DNA from: Oegoconia quadripuncta
Lineage: Eukaryota > Arthropoda > Insecta > Lepidoptera > Autostichidae
Length of the DNA: 64,000 nucleotides
Direction of reading: 5' to 3'
NCBI GenBank assembly: GCA_949316235.1
Contig: OX438741.1
Location: 14,447,124 to 14,511,123, forward strand
This document shows, piece by piece, positions 10,870 to 23,100 of the stretch. Below the pieces are notes generated by a model. It did no database searches, had not been told where the DNA came from, and saw only the letters and a program-made list of their open reading frames with translations. Each line of letters begins with the position of its first letter. The stretch's first letter is position 1. The position numbers and the translations under genes are program-made.

Positions 10870-11005
10870 ATATACAAACAAACAAAATATTCTTTATTGT
10901 ACAACAATAAGAAGCATAAAAAGAAATAAGAAAAAGGGGATAGTACAATTTGGCGGCCTTATCACTGAAAGCGATCTCTTCCCAGCAACCTTTGGGTTAG
11001 GTTAT
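10870..11005 (-). mobile_element. LINE 3' UTR fragment
   Basis: It reads ttctttattgtacaacaata through gcgatctcttcccagcaacc, the complement of the conserved LINE 3' end listed at 8850. Confidence 0.6.
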
Positions 11006-11734
11006 ACGTGACAGGTGACCCATCGCCGTTTAATCTTTCAATCTATGGGGTGAAATTTCTACTGGTGACTCCTCATCACGAACAACTTTCCACTTTTTTT
11101 TTTAATTTTTTTTTTATTTATTTATTTATTTATTCAAGAAACCAACAGCTTTCTTAATAGTAGGTACAATGTAACAAGTATTATATGAGAGGGACTAGGA
11201 ACCATTGCCGAATTCAGCCGAAAATTGTTGGACTTCCATTACTAAAGGTGGTTACAGAATGGTTTACTTGGGTAATCGAAAATTTTTTTGATCGAATTCG
11301 ACTATTTTGGGGAAAGTTGTTCGTAATCAAGATTAGCGTGACCCGTTAATGGGAATTACACGAATTCCCATTCATACTGTACCGATGTTTATTGATGGAA
11401 AGTCCCTTACTCGCCTTTTAAGACACCCACGGGAAGAGAGACTGCTTATATTCTCTTCACGTGCCAAAATTACTCAGCACTGATAACATTTATACTTGAG
11501 GATTTTGCTATTACAGATTTGCATAAATATTTGAAATTTATTACCAGCTCTCAAAGACTATTATTTACAACTGTGATTACATCATCCAGATAAGCACAGG
11601 AAAACTGTTTTAGAAATTTTCCTTTAAATAAATTTAAAACCAGCATTCATTTTTTGACCACGCCCGTGGGTCAATACATACTCGTATAAGGAACATAGGG
11701 ATTCCCAGCGGAGTACATGTTATGTACTTGGTTT

Positions 11735-12354
11735 CAAACTTCAAACTTCAAGCATTTATTTCAACGTAAGATACATGATATTATTTGTTGAATGTCAATT
11801 TAAATCTACTGGTTAATAGAAGGGCTTATTGCATTTATCTGTCAGTCAGTATGTCCAAGCTACTACCGCTTCGGAAAGGGAAATCATCCGTGGTAAAAGA
11901 AGCGGCGCATGAGACCCATTCATAGCATCATTGTAGTCTTTTTTTTTCTTTTTTTTTTTTCTACATTCAAATCGCGACTGAAGGAGCATTACCTTAAACT
12001 GTCTCAATAGATTATTATTATTATTTGTGTACATTTGTTTAAGTATATATCATATTTATTTATAGGTTTTGTATTTATTTTTATCATATTTGATTATATA
12101 TTTTTTTTATATTTATTTATATTATAACAACACCATAATTTAAGTATGTATGTCATCGACATGGTTGTTATTTTCTCTATTTATTAGTTGTATGTTTGTT
12201 TATAACTACTGTTTTTGTAAGTGTACTCGCTGTCTACTTTTACGTTACCTCATCTATTTGTCTCCTTACTGAGGTTTGCTGGAAGAGATCGCCTTTTGTA
12301 TATTTTAATATTCTCCTGTTTTTTTGTTTTGTTTGATATACAAATTATTAAAGT

Positions 12355-12387
<33 letters not shown>

Positions 12388-12480
12388 AAATTATACAACT
12401 ACTGCAATACAATTTTATAATTTTTGGGAGCTGGTCGAAGTACACCAAGCGTGTTTGTCATTCAGTAAGTGCAAAAAATT
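11735..12480 (-). mobile_element. LINE family G 3' end interrupted by another LINE tail
   Basis: 11735-11965 and 12390-12480 match, in order, the continuous family G sequence at 33396-33690 (aagcatttatttcaacgtaa, ctaccgcttcggaaag, gagctggtcgaagtacacca). Between them (11970-12395) lies a plus-strand LINE 3' tail ending in (TAAA)n, so the second inserted into the first. Confidence 0.7.
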
Positions 12481-12973
12481 ACGGCCTTTAAAATTAAAGG
12501 AAGTTAAAAGTGTGTCCTTACTGGACTATACCTACATACTCGTACATTACATACGAAGTAAGTTAAATAAAAGGTTGTAAAAACACTCTTCAGTAAAAAA
12601 TCATGCCTTTCACAACTGGTTTCTTTATATTTCCATCAACAGAGTCATCTGGTAAATGTCATAAACTATAATCCTCGAGGAGTCGTTGATAACAATATAC
12701 AATAAAAATGTATGCAAAATGATATAAACTATAATGAAATTTGAAAAGTGAGAGTCACTGTGGCGATTAGATGACTATCTTTCTTCGTGATAATCTCTCC
12801 ACTTTGATGATGCATAGCATCTCAGCACTAACTCGTAAGTCATAAAACGATGTAACCTTCGACCACAAAGCCCACTCCTAATAGCAGGCGAGGGGTATTT
12901 GTGAACACATCAGAATATAACTACATAATTATATCTTTTGGTATCAAGAATGAATTAAAAGTCGCTCTTATAA

Positions 12974-13287
12974 CCGCCTCTGTGGTTCAATGTAAACAAC
13001 ATTGGGTTTACGATTCGGAGGTCGCGGGTTCGATCCTCAGCGGGGTACATGTTTAAGTACTCGGTTTGGTTGGTAGTAGGGCATTTTAAATGTCCGCCTG
13101 GCTAGCTACCACCATCTTATCTAAATCTGCCGCCAAGCTTCAATGTTAATAGCATTGTTGTGTTTCGGTTGTCAGAGATAAGATATAGCTAGTCCTCCAA
13201 ATGTGTTGGGGTTCCCGGGTCAGTACGCTTCCACCTTCGACCTCAGCTTCACTTAACATCAGGTGTGATCAAGTACCAACCCGTTGT
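12974..13287 (+). mobile_element. SINE family A
   Basis: Complete head and body (accgcctctgtggttcaatg to gatcaagtaccaacccgttg). The coding-derived repeat at 13287-13690 starts immediately where the SINE tail should be. Confidence 0.85.
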
Positions 13288-13690
13288 AAGGCTTTTTGGC
13301 GGGAACTCGGCGAGTGAAGTAGCATTTTTCTTTATAATTCTTATAATTTGTGCATTCTAACTTTTGAAGCTTATTAATGGCAGAATATTGTGCAGCAAAC
13401 GTAAGTGATGGTGTACAAGTGAAGGGAAGTGTAAATTAAAGTGCGTAACGGAGCTTTCGGGTTCCCACAAGAAGCCGCCAAAATCAAATGTAAAGCATTC
13501 TGCCACTTTACTGAAGAATGACTTGACCGTGACTAGACTCTGTATACGCCAAGTATACGACGAATTACTTGTTTTGACTGAGACTGACTTACAAACTGAA
13601 GAAATAAGAGAAATAAGACATGGCTGTTATGGGCTAGATCCCTTTGCCTTCTCCTAGAGGAGAGAATGAAACGAAAAAAAAAACCAATCC
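13287..13690 (+). repeat. Dispersed repeat R1 with decayed coding sequence
   Basis: It starts ggctttttggcgggaactcg and ends with an A tract. Translated pieces in shifted frames look protein-like: MAEYCAANVSDGVQVKG from 13377, GFPQEAAKIKCKAF near 13460, and DLTVTRLCIRQVYDELLVLT near 13520. Further copies are at 32186, 53190, 56049, 56423 and 57718. The N-terminal pieces weakly recall a THAP domain (C..., FP.E.A); that is a guess. It is a decayed coding-derived family, not a live gene. Confidence 0.7.
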
Positions 13691-13892
13691 GTTGTACATT
13701 AAAAAAAAAAATTGGTGAGCAGTGATGCCTTTTCAATTGAGGGAGAGGCGGTGGCCTACCCCTCTGCCTCAAAAAAACACCGAGGATCAGGTGGCTACTA
13801 CTTTGACGGAAATACTACATATTTTTACGTATACGGGTCTAAAATGAAACAGAACTTTTAAACATTGTCTATTTAGAGAACAAAAAAAAACT

Positions 13893-14114
13893 TCATTTCC
13901 CCCTCAATTCCGATTCAATTTGATCAACACTTTTTCCCCTAGTCTCGGGCAGAAGTACCAGGGTAACTAAAACGCCAAAGAGGTTGATCGCAGCGAACAC
14001 GTAGAATGCGACGTGCTGGCCAAAGGTGCTCGAAATCGGCGCGAAAGCCAGCAGCTGGATAAACGTCAGAAACCAGGCGTATGATACTATGTAGCCCATG
14101 CATTTGGCTCTGAT
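13893..14114 (-). CDS. Gene B exon 7 (TM11-TM12, stop)
   Basis: The terminal exon begins IRAKCMGYIVSYAWFLTF and covers TM11-TM12, ending LLPETRGKSVDQIESELRGK and a TGA. This is the conserved sugar-porter C-terminus. Confidence 0.95.
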   Translation of the reverse strand: MRAKCMGYIVSYAWFLTFIQLLAFAPISSTFGQHVAFYVFAAINLFGVLVTLVLLPETRGKSVDQIESELRGK

Positions 14115-17100
14115 CTGAAACAATATGCAGTCATTTAAAGTTACAGAAACTTCAGATCAAGGTTAGCAACATAATTTGACCTACAAACATTAGTCTGAGG
14201 TACCCTAACTAATCAAAGCATTTCCTCATTTTAGATGCTAAGTAATTTGTATTTGAACAAATAAGTGAAAGGAGATTAAACGAAAGCAATATGTATAACG
14301 AAAGCGCGAATGGGAGGGTCGGTAAAGGTCGACCAAGAAGGACGTAAAACCAATCATCCTGAAAGTATCACATGGGCTAAAGTGTTACCTCCAAAAATTT
14401 TTACTTTTCTTATTTTCCTTACATTTTTATTATTTTAATGAATTGTTTACGTTTTATTTTCCATCATAAAAAGAAAAAAAAATCCAAATAGAAAAAAAAT
14501 CGAATAAAAATTGTCTTAGCCGGATTCGAAAACCGTGTCTTTTCGAAAGACGTTACCTAAGCACTCGTGTCGCTTGCCACTAGACCACGATATCAATTAG
14601 CAGAGCTGATAAAATTTTCTTACTCATTTATATGTGACATATTATTATTTTGGATTTGGTTTGAGTGTTGATATTGTATGAATACTTTCTAATAGATGGT
14701 GCTAGAGTGCTTCGGTCCATACGGTCCATATAATACTTTTAGGGAGATTCGTCTGTACGTCAATCAAATGACAAAAGGTCAGGTGCGGTCAACCGCTAAC
14801 CGACGAGCGTGGTTGAAGCATTTGATGAGTGGAAGAAACAAAAATGTAGTACGTCAGGATCGTTGCAAGTAATCAATAGTCTAGCTAAGCGTTGAGCATA
14901 TGTATGTAAGTAATTTATAACGTCGAGAAGATCGAATAATATTCTTTTTATATTTAAAAACCCGAAAAATGTTTTGTGAGATTTTCGCTGTAATGTTTTC
15001 TTTCCTTGCCTTGTATTGCAGTCGTTTCTACATACAAAAGTTCTAATTACATCTTATTTTGTAATATTATTTATAATAAGTATTTATTTACAGAAAAAAA
15101 TGTATTTATGTAGTATTAACGTGACGGTATTGCGTCTCGTTGGTGATTTTAGTTAGTAATCTTTTTGTTCTTTTTCCTTTTCGTTTCTCTATATTTAAAT
15201 TCAAATTCCTATTTCGAACTCAGACGGCCGAACAAAACAACGTCATTATATTTTCAATAGTTCTAAAGCTCGGACGTTTCTGTCAAATTTATTATATTAT
15301 AACCCTATTGTATTATATTTCCGCTGAGTGAGCTGGAGCTATCGCATTTCTTATATTCATTCTTATATTCATTATCATTCGTAAAGGCATTGTTTAATAA
15401 CGTGAGTGTTTTGTAGTGTTTATTGTGTTCGGTATCTATTCCAAATTCTTATGTGTTTTATTCAATCTATCTTTTATACTCATATTCAGTGTTTTTATAC
15501 CTTTTCAGAGTGCCTTTTTATTACAATAGAATATTCAAGTGTTCCTGATTTTTATTATTTATTGCGGCCTACTCCTGAACAATCAGTTGGAAGCCTGGTT
15601 TAGGAGTAGTGCCACAATATCAACCATCAGGTATCCACAACACAAGCCTATAGTTGCTTACTGTGGAACCACAATTACAACGCCCTCAAAAATGAATTAA
15701 AATTATTAACTGGACGACAATTTAAAATTAAGTACATGAATGGCTTATCAACAAATGTTATTATTCAATTAAGGTATATCTACCACTATTTTAAACTACT
15801 ATAACGGACAATATCGCATTTCTGACATCAACACAGCATTGACAATTAATTAGTTTTATATTGTGAATTTGTGACAACATACATTATTATATTATATTCA
15901 AGTAATAACCTATGTCATGCTATCCTAATTTATTAAATATTTGCACGCTAGATAAGTACATTTTAAATGGGACTTTGTTATGTGTCATCCTATCTTGTAC
16001 CCAAAATCAAGCAAATAAATTATTTCATTTCATTTCATTTCAGATGGCGCTGTGTGTATGTCTAAGGATATTTATTATTATTTATTTATTTAAAAAGTGT
16101 TCTTTTTTTGTTGATTTTTGAGTTGACATCACAGTGAACATCCAGTATCAAGTTGACATCAAGTTTTTCATGAGTCTACTACTCCAATGTTATAAAATAA
16201 ATACCTTTTACACAACAATAACTAACCTGAAAATTGAATATTTCCGACATCATAATGTAGGGCACTGGCGACCCTCCCCAAGCGTACCCCGCCACCACCC
16301 CTATTATGGATACAACAGGCAACCACCCGGGCACGTTGCCGCCCTGGTGTTGCACCAACACTATACTGCCAAGGGATGCCATGGACACTGCTCCCAGCAG
16401 CAGTGCGAGGGCTAATATAGGCTGGAAATGGAATTATTATTAGATTAATAATTTTTATGAAATGTTCGGTGTAGTGGTTAGAAACTCTGACCACTATACC
16501 AAATGGTCGCTGGTTCGAATCCCGCCCTAGCATATTGTTCAACAGAATTGAAAACATCTCATAAATCACCCACTATAAAGTAAAAAATAATTTTATACTG
16601 ATACGTTTGTATCTATTTCTCAATTCGTCGTTTTCTGTGTTCACTGTCGTAATTAATGACTGCTATATGAACAAATTTCTTTCGAATTCGGCGCCAATGC
16701 TTCATCATATCAACCGAAAGACGTCCACTGCTGGACAAAGGCTCTGGTGATCTTCGATTCGACACATTTATTGAGAATCACATCAACCCTCGCCACACTT
16801 TTTCCATACAAAGCCAAACTGTATTTATAGTTTCCGCGCAAATACTACAAAATCGTCTAAATACGTATTGCGATTCAGCTATTTACCTTAGTTACAGAAA
16901 AACCACTGAACCGATTGTACTGAAATTTCAATGGAACCACCCTGATGGTATCTCCTTTCATTTTCAAAAAAAAATCACGCGAATCAACCGCAGCATTATC
17001 GGTGTACATACATAAAAAAATACAAACGGCCGTATTAAGAACGTCCTCCTTTTTGAAGTTGGTTAAAACCCTGAGAGAATGATTATGTCATTCAATCTTC

Positions 17101-20100
17101 GTCGAACATGGCTAAGAATGATCTCGCAAATACTATCTTTCGAAAATAAAAACTGTTTGCAAATAGTTTATGCCGCTTTGGCGATTGGCCCTACAATATA
17201 GGCTTTAAATTCTACTTTTTTTATTTTTTTTTATCCACAGCGGGTTAGCACTTGACCTCAATCACAGCTGATGTTAAGTGAAGATGAGCCCGAAGGTGGT
17301 AGCGTACTGACCCCTAAACCCCATCTTATTTGGGGGACTGGCTATCTTAGCTCTGACAACCGGAACACAACAATGCTATTAACATTGCTGTTTGGCGGTA
17401 GATTTAGATAAGATGGTGATAGCTAGCCAGGCGGACATTTAATATGCCCTACCACCAACCAAACCGAGTACTACATGTACCCCGCTGGGGATCAAACCCG
17501 TTTCTTGCCAAATTTAAGATATACTGGAAGTACCGTACAGGTCTTGAGTACTAGTAATCTGTAAATGTGTTTGGAAGGCCCATATCTTTTTATAGAGTTG
17601 AGTCAGAAACGTAAATTTTTACTAGCCTATAAGGACCTTAGTACACAATATTAATTTCAGATTGATACCGCCAGCTGTTCTGAAGAAATATGGTCTCAGA
17701 TAGACGGACAACATAGAGATCCTATAGAGTACCTTTGAAATTTGGAAACAGATTCGAACTAGTGATCCTCATTGCTCAATAAATTAAATAGTTACCAGGA
17801 TAGCATAAAACATTGAAGTTACACTTACTTTCCTTCCGAATCTCTCTACAGTGCCCATACAAGCTAAAGACGCGAGGATCATAACAGCTGGGAAGCTCAG
17901 GGATTGCAGTTCGGGGCTCACAGTGACTCCAGACGATGACAAGATGGCCGCGGCGTGGGCGACGAGTGTGAAGCAGCCATTCCACGCGTGCACAGTCATT
18001 ATGAGCAATATGAGCAGTAAGCCACGTCGCCAGGCTTTATTTTTGACTGGAAATATAAAAAGAGTTATAATTGGGGCTAAACCTATCAAAACACACCGAC
18101 ACAAAGCTTACCTACGACTTAAAGCTAGTTTCACAATATGATACAGCGATTTGGCTTCCCGAATTAATGGAAAAGCCAAAACACTGTTACATATCCCCAC
18201 TTCGAATGTAAAATTATACCTAATTAATCATAAATTGTCGTCTTAAGTCTTCGCTTCGGACACACTCCATTAAAATGTGGAAAAGGTCTTCTACACTTTC
18301 ACATACTTCACAATTTGGAGACAGTACTTGTGCCATTAAGTACCCAAACTTATTCAATGGGATATGACCAGAGCGAAGTCTCAAGACTGTTACAACTTCT
18401 CGTCTACTCATGTCGGCACCATCGAACCATGGATATCGCAGGTGATTATGTTGGATCGTCTTATACCATATCCCTTTGCTAAAGACCTTTTATCAAAGTA
18501 TTCCTTCCACAATTCAAGGCCTCTGTCTTTAACCAAATATATTAAATCAGAATGGCATGGGGGGCAGGAATATGTAATGCCTTCAACACAAGCTTCTTTT
18601 GCCAAACGATCTGCAATCTCATTCCCGGTGATGCCGACATTTCTGGATTATGACCTGGAGTTTAACTTACCTCAATAGGGCTATGGAAACGATGCAAGTC
18701 TTTTATCCAGGAGTGATGATGATGGTATATGTTATAACATCCATTACAACATTAACGTCCGAATACTCAAAAGATTACTTTATGGATCATGCTGTCACAT
18801 TCATGTCGTTGAGATTCAAGGTGACGGAATGATTGTAAGTGAATTGTTAAGCCTTCCTTAAAGGCCGGCAACGCCACTGCGGATCTTCCGTTTCCGTAGA
18901 TGGTTATGGGCAGCGGTGACACTTACCATCAGGTGCGCCTCTTGCTCGTTTGCCCACCTCTTCAATAAAAAAAAAAAAAAAAAAAAGTGACTCTTAGAGG
19001 TAAGAAACGTTTGAGTATTGGGACGTTAGAAAGAATCTTTGGAATGTTCGTTAATAAAAGCTCTCCAGCACAGATTAATGCCTCTTATACGTTGTTTTAT
19101 TCGTAATTCTCTTATTGCATCCGTAATTTGATGTTGAGTAAAAATCTAATAGGGCTAACTTACTCTGTAATCATCAATTACCGATTCAGGTATACTTCAT
19201 CATCACCGACGTATCAGTCTGTCTATAGTTCGCTGCTGAATAGATCCCTTCCAAGTATTTCCATTTGGAACAAGGTTATGTGACGCCTGAATCCAGCTAA
19301 CTTCATGTTCGTAGAAATTCACAACGGCCATTAGTATGACAAGCTTACCCACCAGCACTTACTGATTCTTAAAGCTATGTCGGTCACCCTAGTTCAGAGA
19401 GTTTTATCAGTGATTCTGTCGCGCAGAGATACACTATATAGAGTACTTTACACCGCCCGTGCGACATCAAACTTGCGCTAAAATCAGTAAGGAAAGCGTT
19501 TCCAAGAATTTTAGCGGTTATTCTGAGCCAACTCCGACTTCTGCTTTTGGGTCTACCGTGACTTATCAGGTGTCCGTTTTGCACCCATGCTGTGACAATG
19601 TTAGCGTTACTACCCCACTAATCCACGTAAGAAGCATATTTGAATTAAACTTACAAATAGTAACGAGAGACACGTCAGGTAAAGATTTGAAGTAAATGTC
19701 TTCATTCCTCATGACGGCGATTTCATTTTGAACTGATTTGTCGCTTGGTTCCAGACCACGGAGGCATGCAACGACTGCTGTTGCTTCCTGAAAGAAAAAA
19801 ACTTTGTGTTTAAGACGATCACGATTGCAGATGCTTCATCTAGAGAACTGCAAATGCATTGACAATCTTGAGGGCTTTATAATAGTTTAGGAGACTGATG
19901 TCATGTGTTATTTTGATTTACGACCCTAAGATGAAAGTATTTTGATTCAGTAGAGCATCTGATCTGTACTATGAATATTGATTATGTGTACGGAACGTTT
20001 TTTTTATGATTGACTGGAGATGTGTTTGATCACAAAATAATCTCACCTAATATAAAGTACGATGTGGCTGAAGATGAAGCACGGGTTCCCCTTTTTTACC

Positions 20101-23100
20101 TTGGGCACTACTGCTTAGCATTACCAGTAGTGTCATGGAAAATTTTACTTTCAATGACTGTTCATAATCGATTTAAAGATTCTAATATTTTTAAGATATG
20201 GCGAAAACTGAAGCAAGTTGGTAAAGAATTTGAGTTATAATATAATATAGCTATGAACAAATAAGAAATTCTTAAGGTCTATTTGAATTTCTCGTAGAGG
20301 TAGACTCTTAAGGCCATATTCAAGATATACGCGATGTACAAATTCATAAGGAATTCATAGAACAAATAAAAATGATTACCTCAAACTTCCCCATCTTCAC
20401 CAGGAACGCAGGAGATTCAGGAGCTTTAATAAACACGACCAACGACACTATTGGCAACCAAACGACAATCCACAATACTGTATAGTAGTCAAAATACGCT
20501 CCCATTGCGTATATGCTCAGCATTCCTATGTTTTGTGAGAGGACCATTAGGGATCCCAATAATCCCCGTATGCTATCTTGGCTTATTTCTTTGACGTATA
20601 TCGGGACTACATTGAAGCATCCTCCCGCAGCCAATCCGCTCATTACCCTGGCCGCTATTAGTGTTGTTATGTTCGTTGTTGATAGCTTTAGGATCCAACA
20701 TAACTGTAAGGAAAATATTTTGATTCAGATTATTTATTGTTCGACCGATTGGTGTAGTGGATAGTGACCCTGTCAGCGAAACCAACGGTTGCGGGTTCGA
20801 ATCTCGCGACGGGTAAATGTTTGTGTGATGAATATGAACATTTATTCCTGAGTCATGGATGTTTATATAAATATTTATGTATGTTTATCCGTTATCTAGT
20901 ATCCATAGCACAAGCTTTGCTTAGTTTGGGACTAGATGATTGGTGTAAGTGTCCGAAATATTTATTTATTATTTATTTATTTATTGTTTGTAGCTTAATT
21001 GGTTTCACATAACCGCCTCCGTGGTTCAATGTAAACAACATTGGGTTTATGATTCGGAGGTCGCGGGTTAGATCCCCAGCGGGGTACTTGTTTTAAGTAT
21101 ACTGGGTTTGGTTGGTGGTAGGGCATTTTTAATGTCCTCCTGGCTAGCTACCACCATCTTATGTAAATCTGCCTGCAAGCAGCAATATTAATAGCATTGT
21201 TGTGTTCCGGTTGTCAGAGATAAGATAGCCAGTCCCCCAAATGTGTTGGGGTTTCCGGGTTAGTACGCTTCCACCTTCGACCTCACCTTCACTTAATACC
21301 AGGTATGATTGAGGCCGAGTACCAACCCGTTGTTCATAAAAAAAAATATGTGACATCCCGTTAGCTGAGGGGCAATTTACGGTCTCTCAAGTTTTGGTGA
21401 GAATTTTGAATGTAATTTTTTTTGTAAACAGAGAGACTTACTGCGGATCGAATATACAAAAAAACTGGCCAAGGGTTACGCGCAGTGTAGGGTTCTGTCT
21501 CATGGTCAAAGGGTTCTGTATTTGCCCTTTCAATATGCGGATTTAGAAGGGGCTTTTTTTGGTTGACAAACACTGGATTCTAATAAAAATTTGCACTTTA
21601 AAGCTTAAACTCGATAAACTCTTTAAGGTAACCTCTATTTTTTTTAACCACCTAATCAACGACACAAACGGCGTGCAAAATAAATAAAATCATATCCACT
21701 TTACGGGTAGGGGAGATATCTTAAAAATATATTGTTCAAATTTTTATTTTACGACTTTCTCGGCGTGATTATTATTATGTATTATCTATCATGCTAAATT
21801 ACTGCTTTCTAGTACTAAGAGCCTCTGTGCTAAGCCGCGGACAGACAGACAGACGGACCTATATATGGGTTCCTTGTCGACTACGGAATCTTAAACCGTT
21901 CGAGTTCTCACTAGACATTTTGAATGTAAGTGTGCCCACCCACGACCGAATTTTTGTAGGACTGATAATCGGCCGATTTTCGTCAATACGTTTATCACCG
22001 ATAACCACGGCCGATAATCGATGACCGATTTTTTGTACGCGAAAAATGGAATGACTGATTGCAATATTTCAACGCGCACGTCCTACAAAAAATCGATCAC
22101 AATATCGGTGATAAAAGTATTGACGAAAAAATCGGCCGATTATCGGACCTACAAGTCGGTCGTGAGCGGGCACACTAAAGGAAATATTACACGGTTCACT
22201 TCTACCTTTCAATTGCCATCATGTAAACGTAAAAGTGAATCATTCAATGTCAATGTTTAATAACATAAACTGACTGAGAACCCATACATGAACGTTTGGG
22301 TGTGCTTTGACTGAAACAACGTCCACAGTTCATCTTTCGAAGTATACTGAAAAACACACGTGACAGGGGGTGAGCTTTTTTGGGGGAAAGTCCCATAATC
22401 GCTTTTTACGGCACCCACGGAAAGAGATGAGTTGGTTGTATTCTTTTTTCGAGCCACAGCACACATTATGTAGTTGATTTGGATTAATTAATATTTGACT
22501 AACCTACTTATGATAATTATATTAATATCTAGCCCCAAAATAAGCCTCTGTAGATAACCGACAAACCCACATACATTTTAGCTATAGTTATTCATCACAC
22601 AAACGTTTACCCCTAGTGTGTTAACGAGACGTGTCGACTAGAGGTCAACCCGCACGAGGCATCCAGTTGGCGAAGTACCAGGGTAACATAAAATGTTGTA
22701 GATATAGGGCGCATTCCAACTTGCTTGGCCAACTATTACCATTCTATCTACTTGCCAGTCTTACCATCGTGCCACGAAGCATTGTGTAACACTGCATTGT
22801 CGTGAAGAATTGAGTTCGGCCTCACGGTGCTAGTTTACAAAAATAATTTGGTGAAAGCGATTATTTTCTCCTTAAAATTTTCATTACTCGTAACGGTATT
22901 TTTATACCTCTTCTTGTGCAATAAGTGCTAATAAAGTATATAGCACTGAGAGGCATTCGTTCGTTCTAGAAAATAATCGGTGGTCATTATGACACTTTCG
23001 CCGAAAAACGCTGTTATTCTCCATAAATAAAAAGTATACCTTATCTAATTTGACACATCGATAGGTCTCTAAATATGGGTTTTTTGTATTCGTTTCAAGA

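Noticed and set aside
16222..16569. 115-codon minus-strand ORF
   Set aside because: It is an out-of-frame shadow of gene B exon 6 running into a SINE B head.
18364..18678. 104-codon plus-strand ORF
   Set aside because: Antisense to the RNase H region of a dead LINE.
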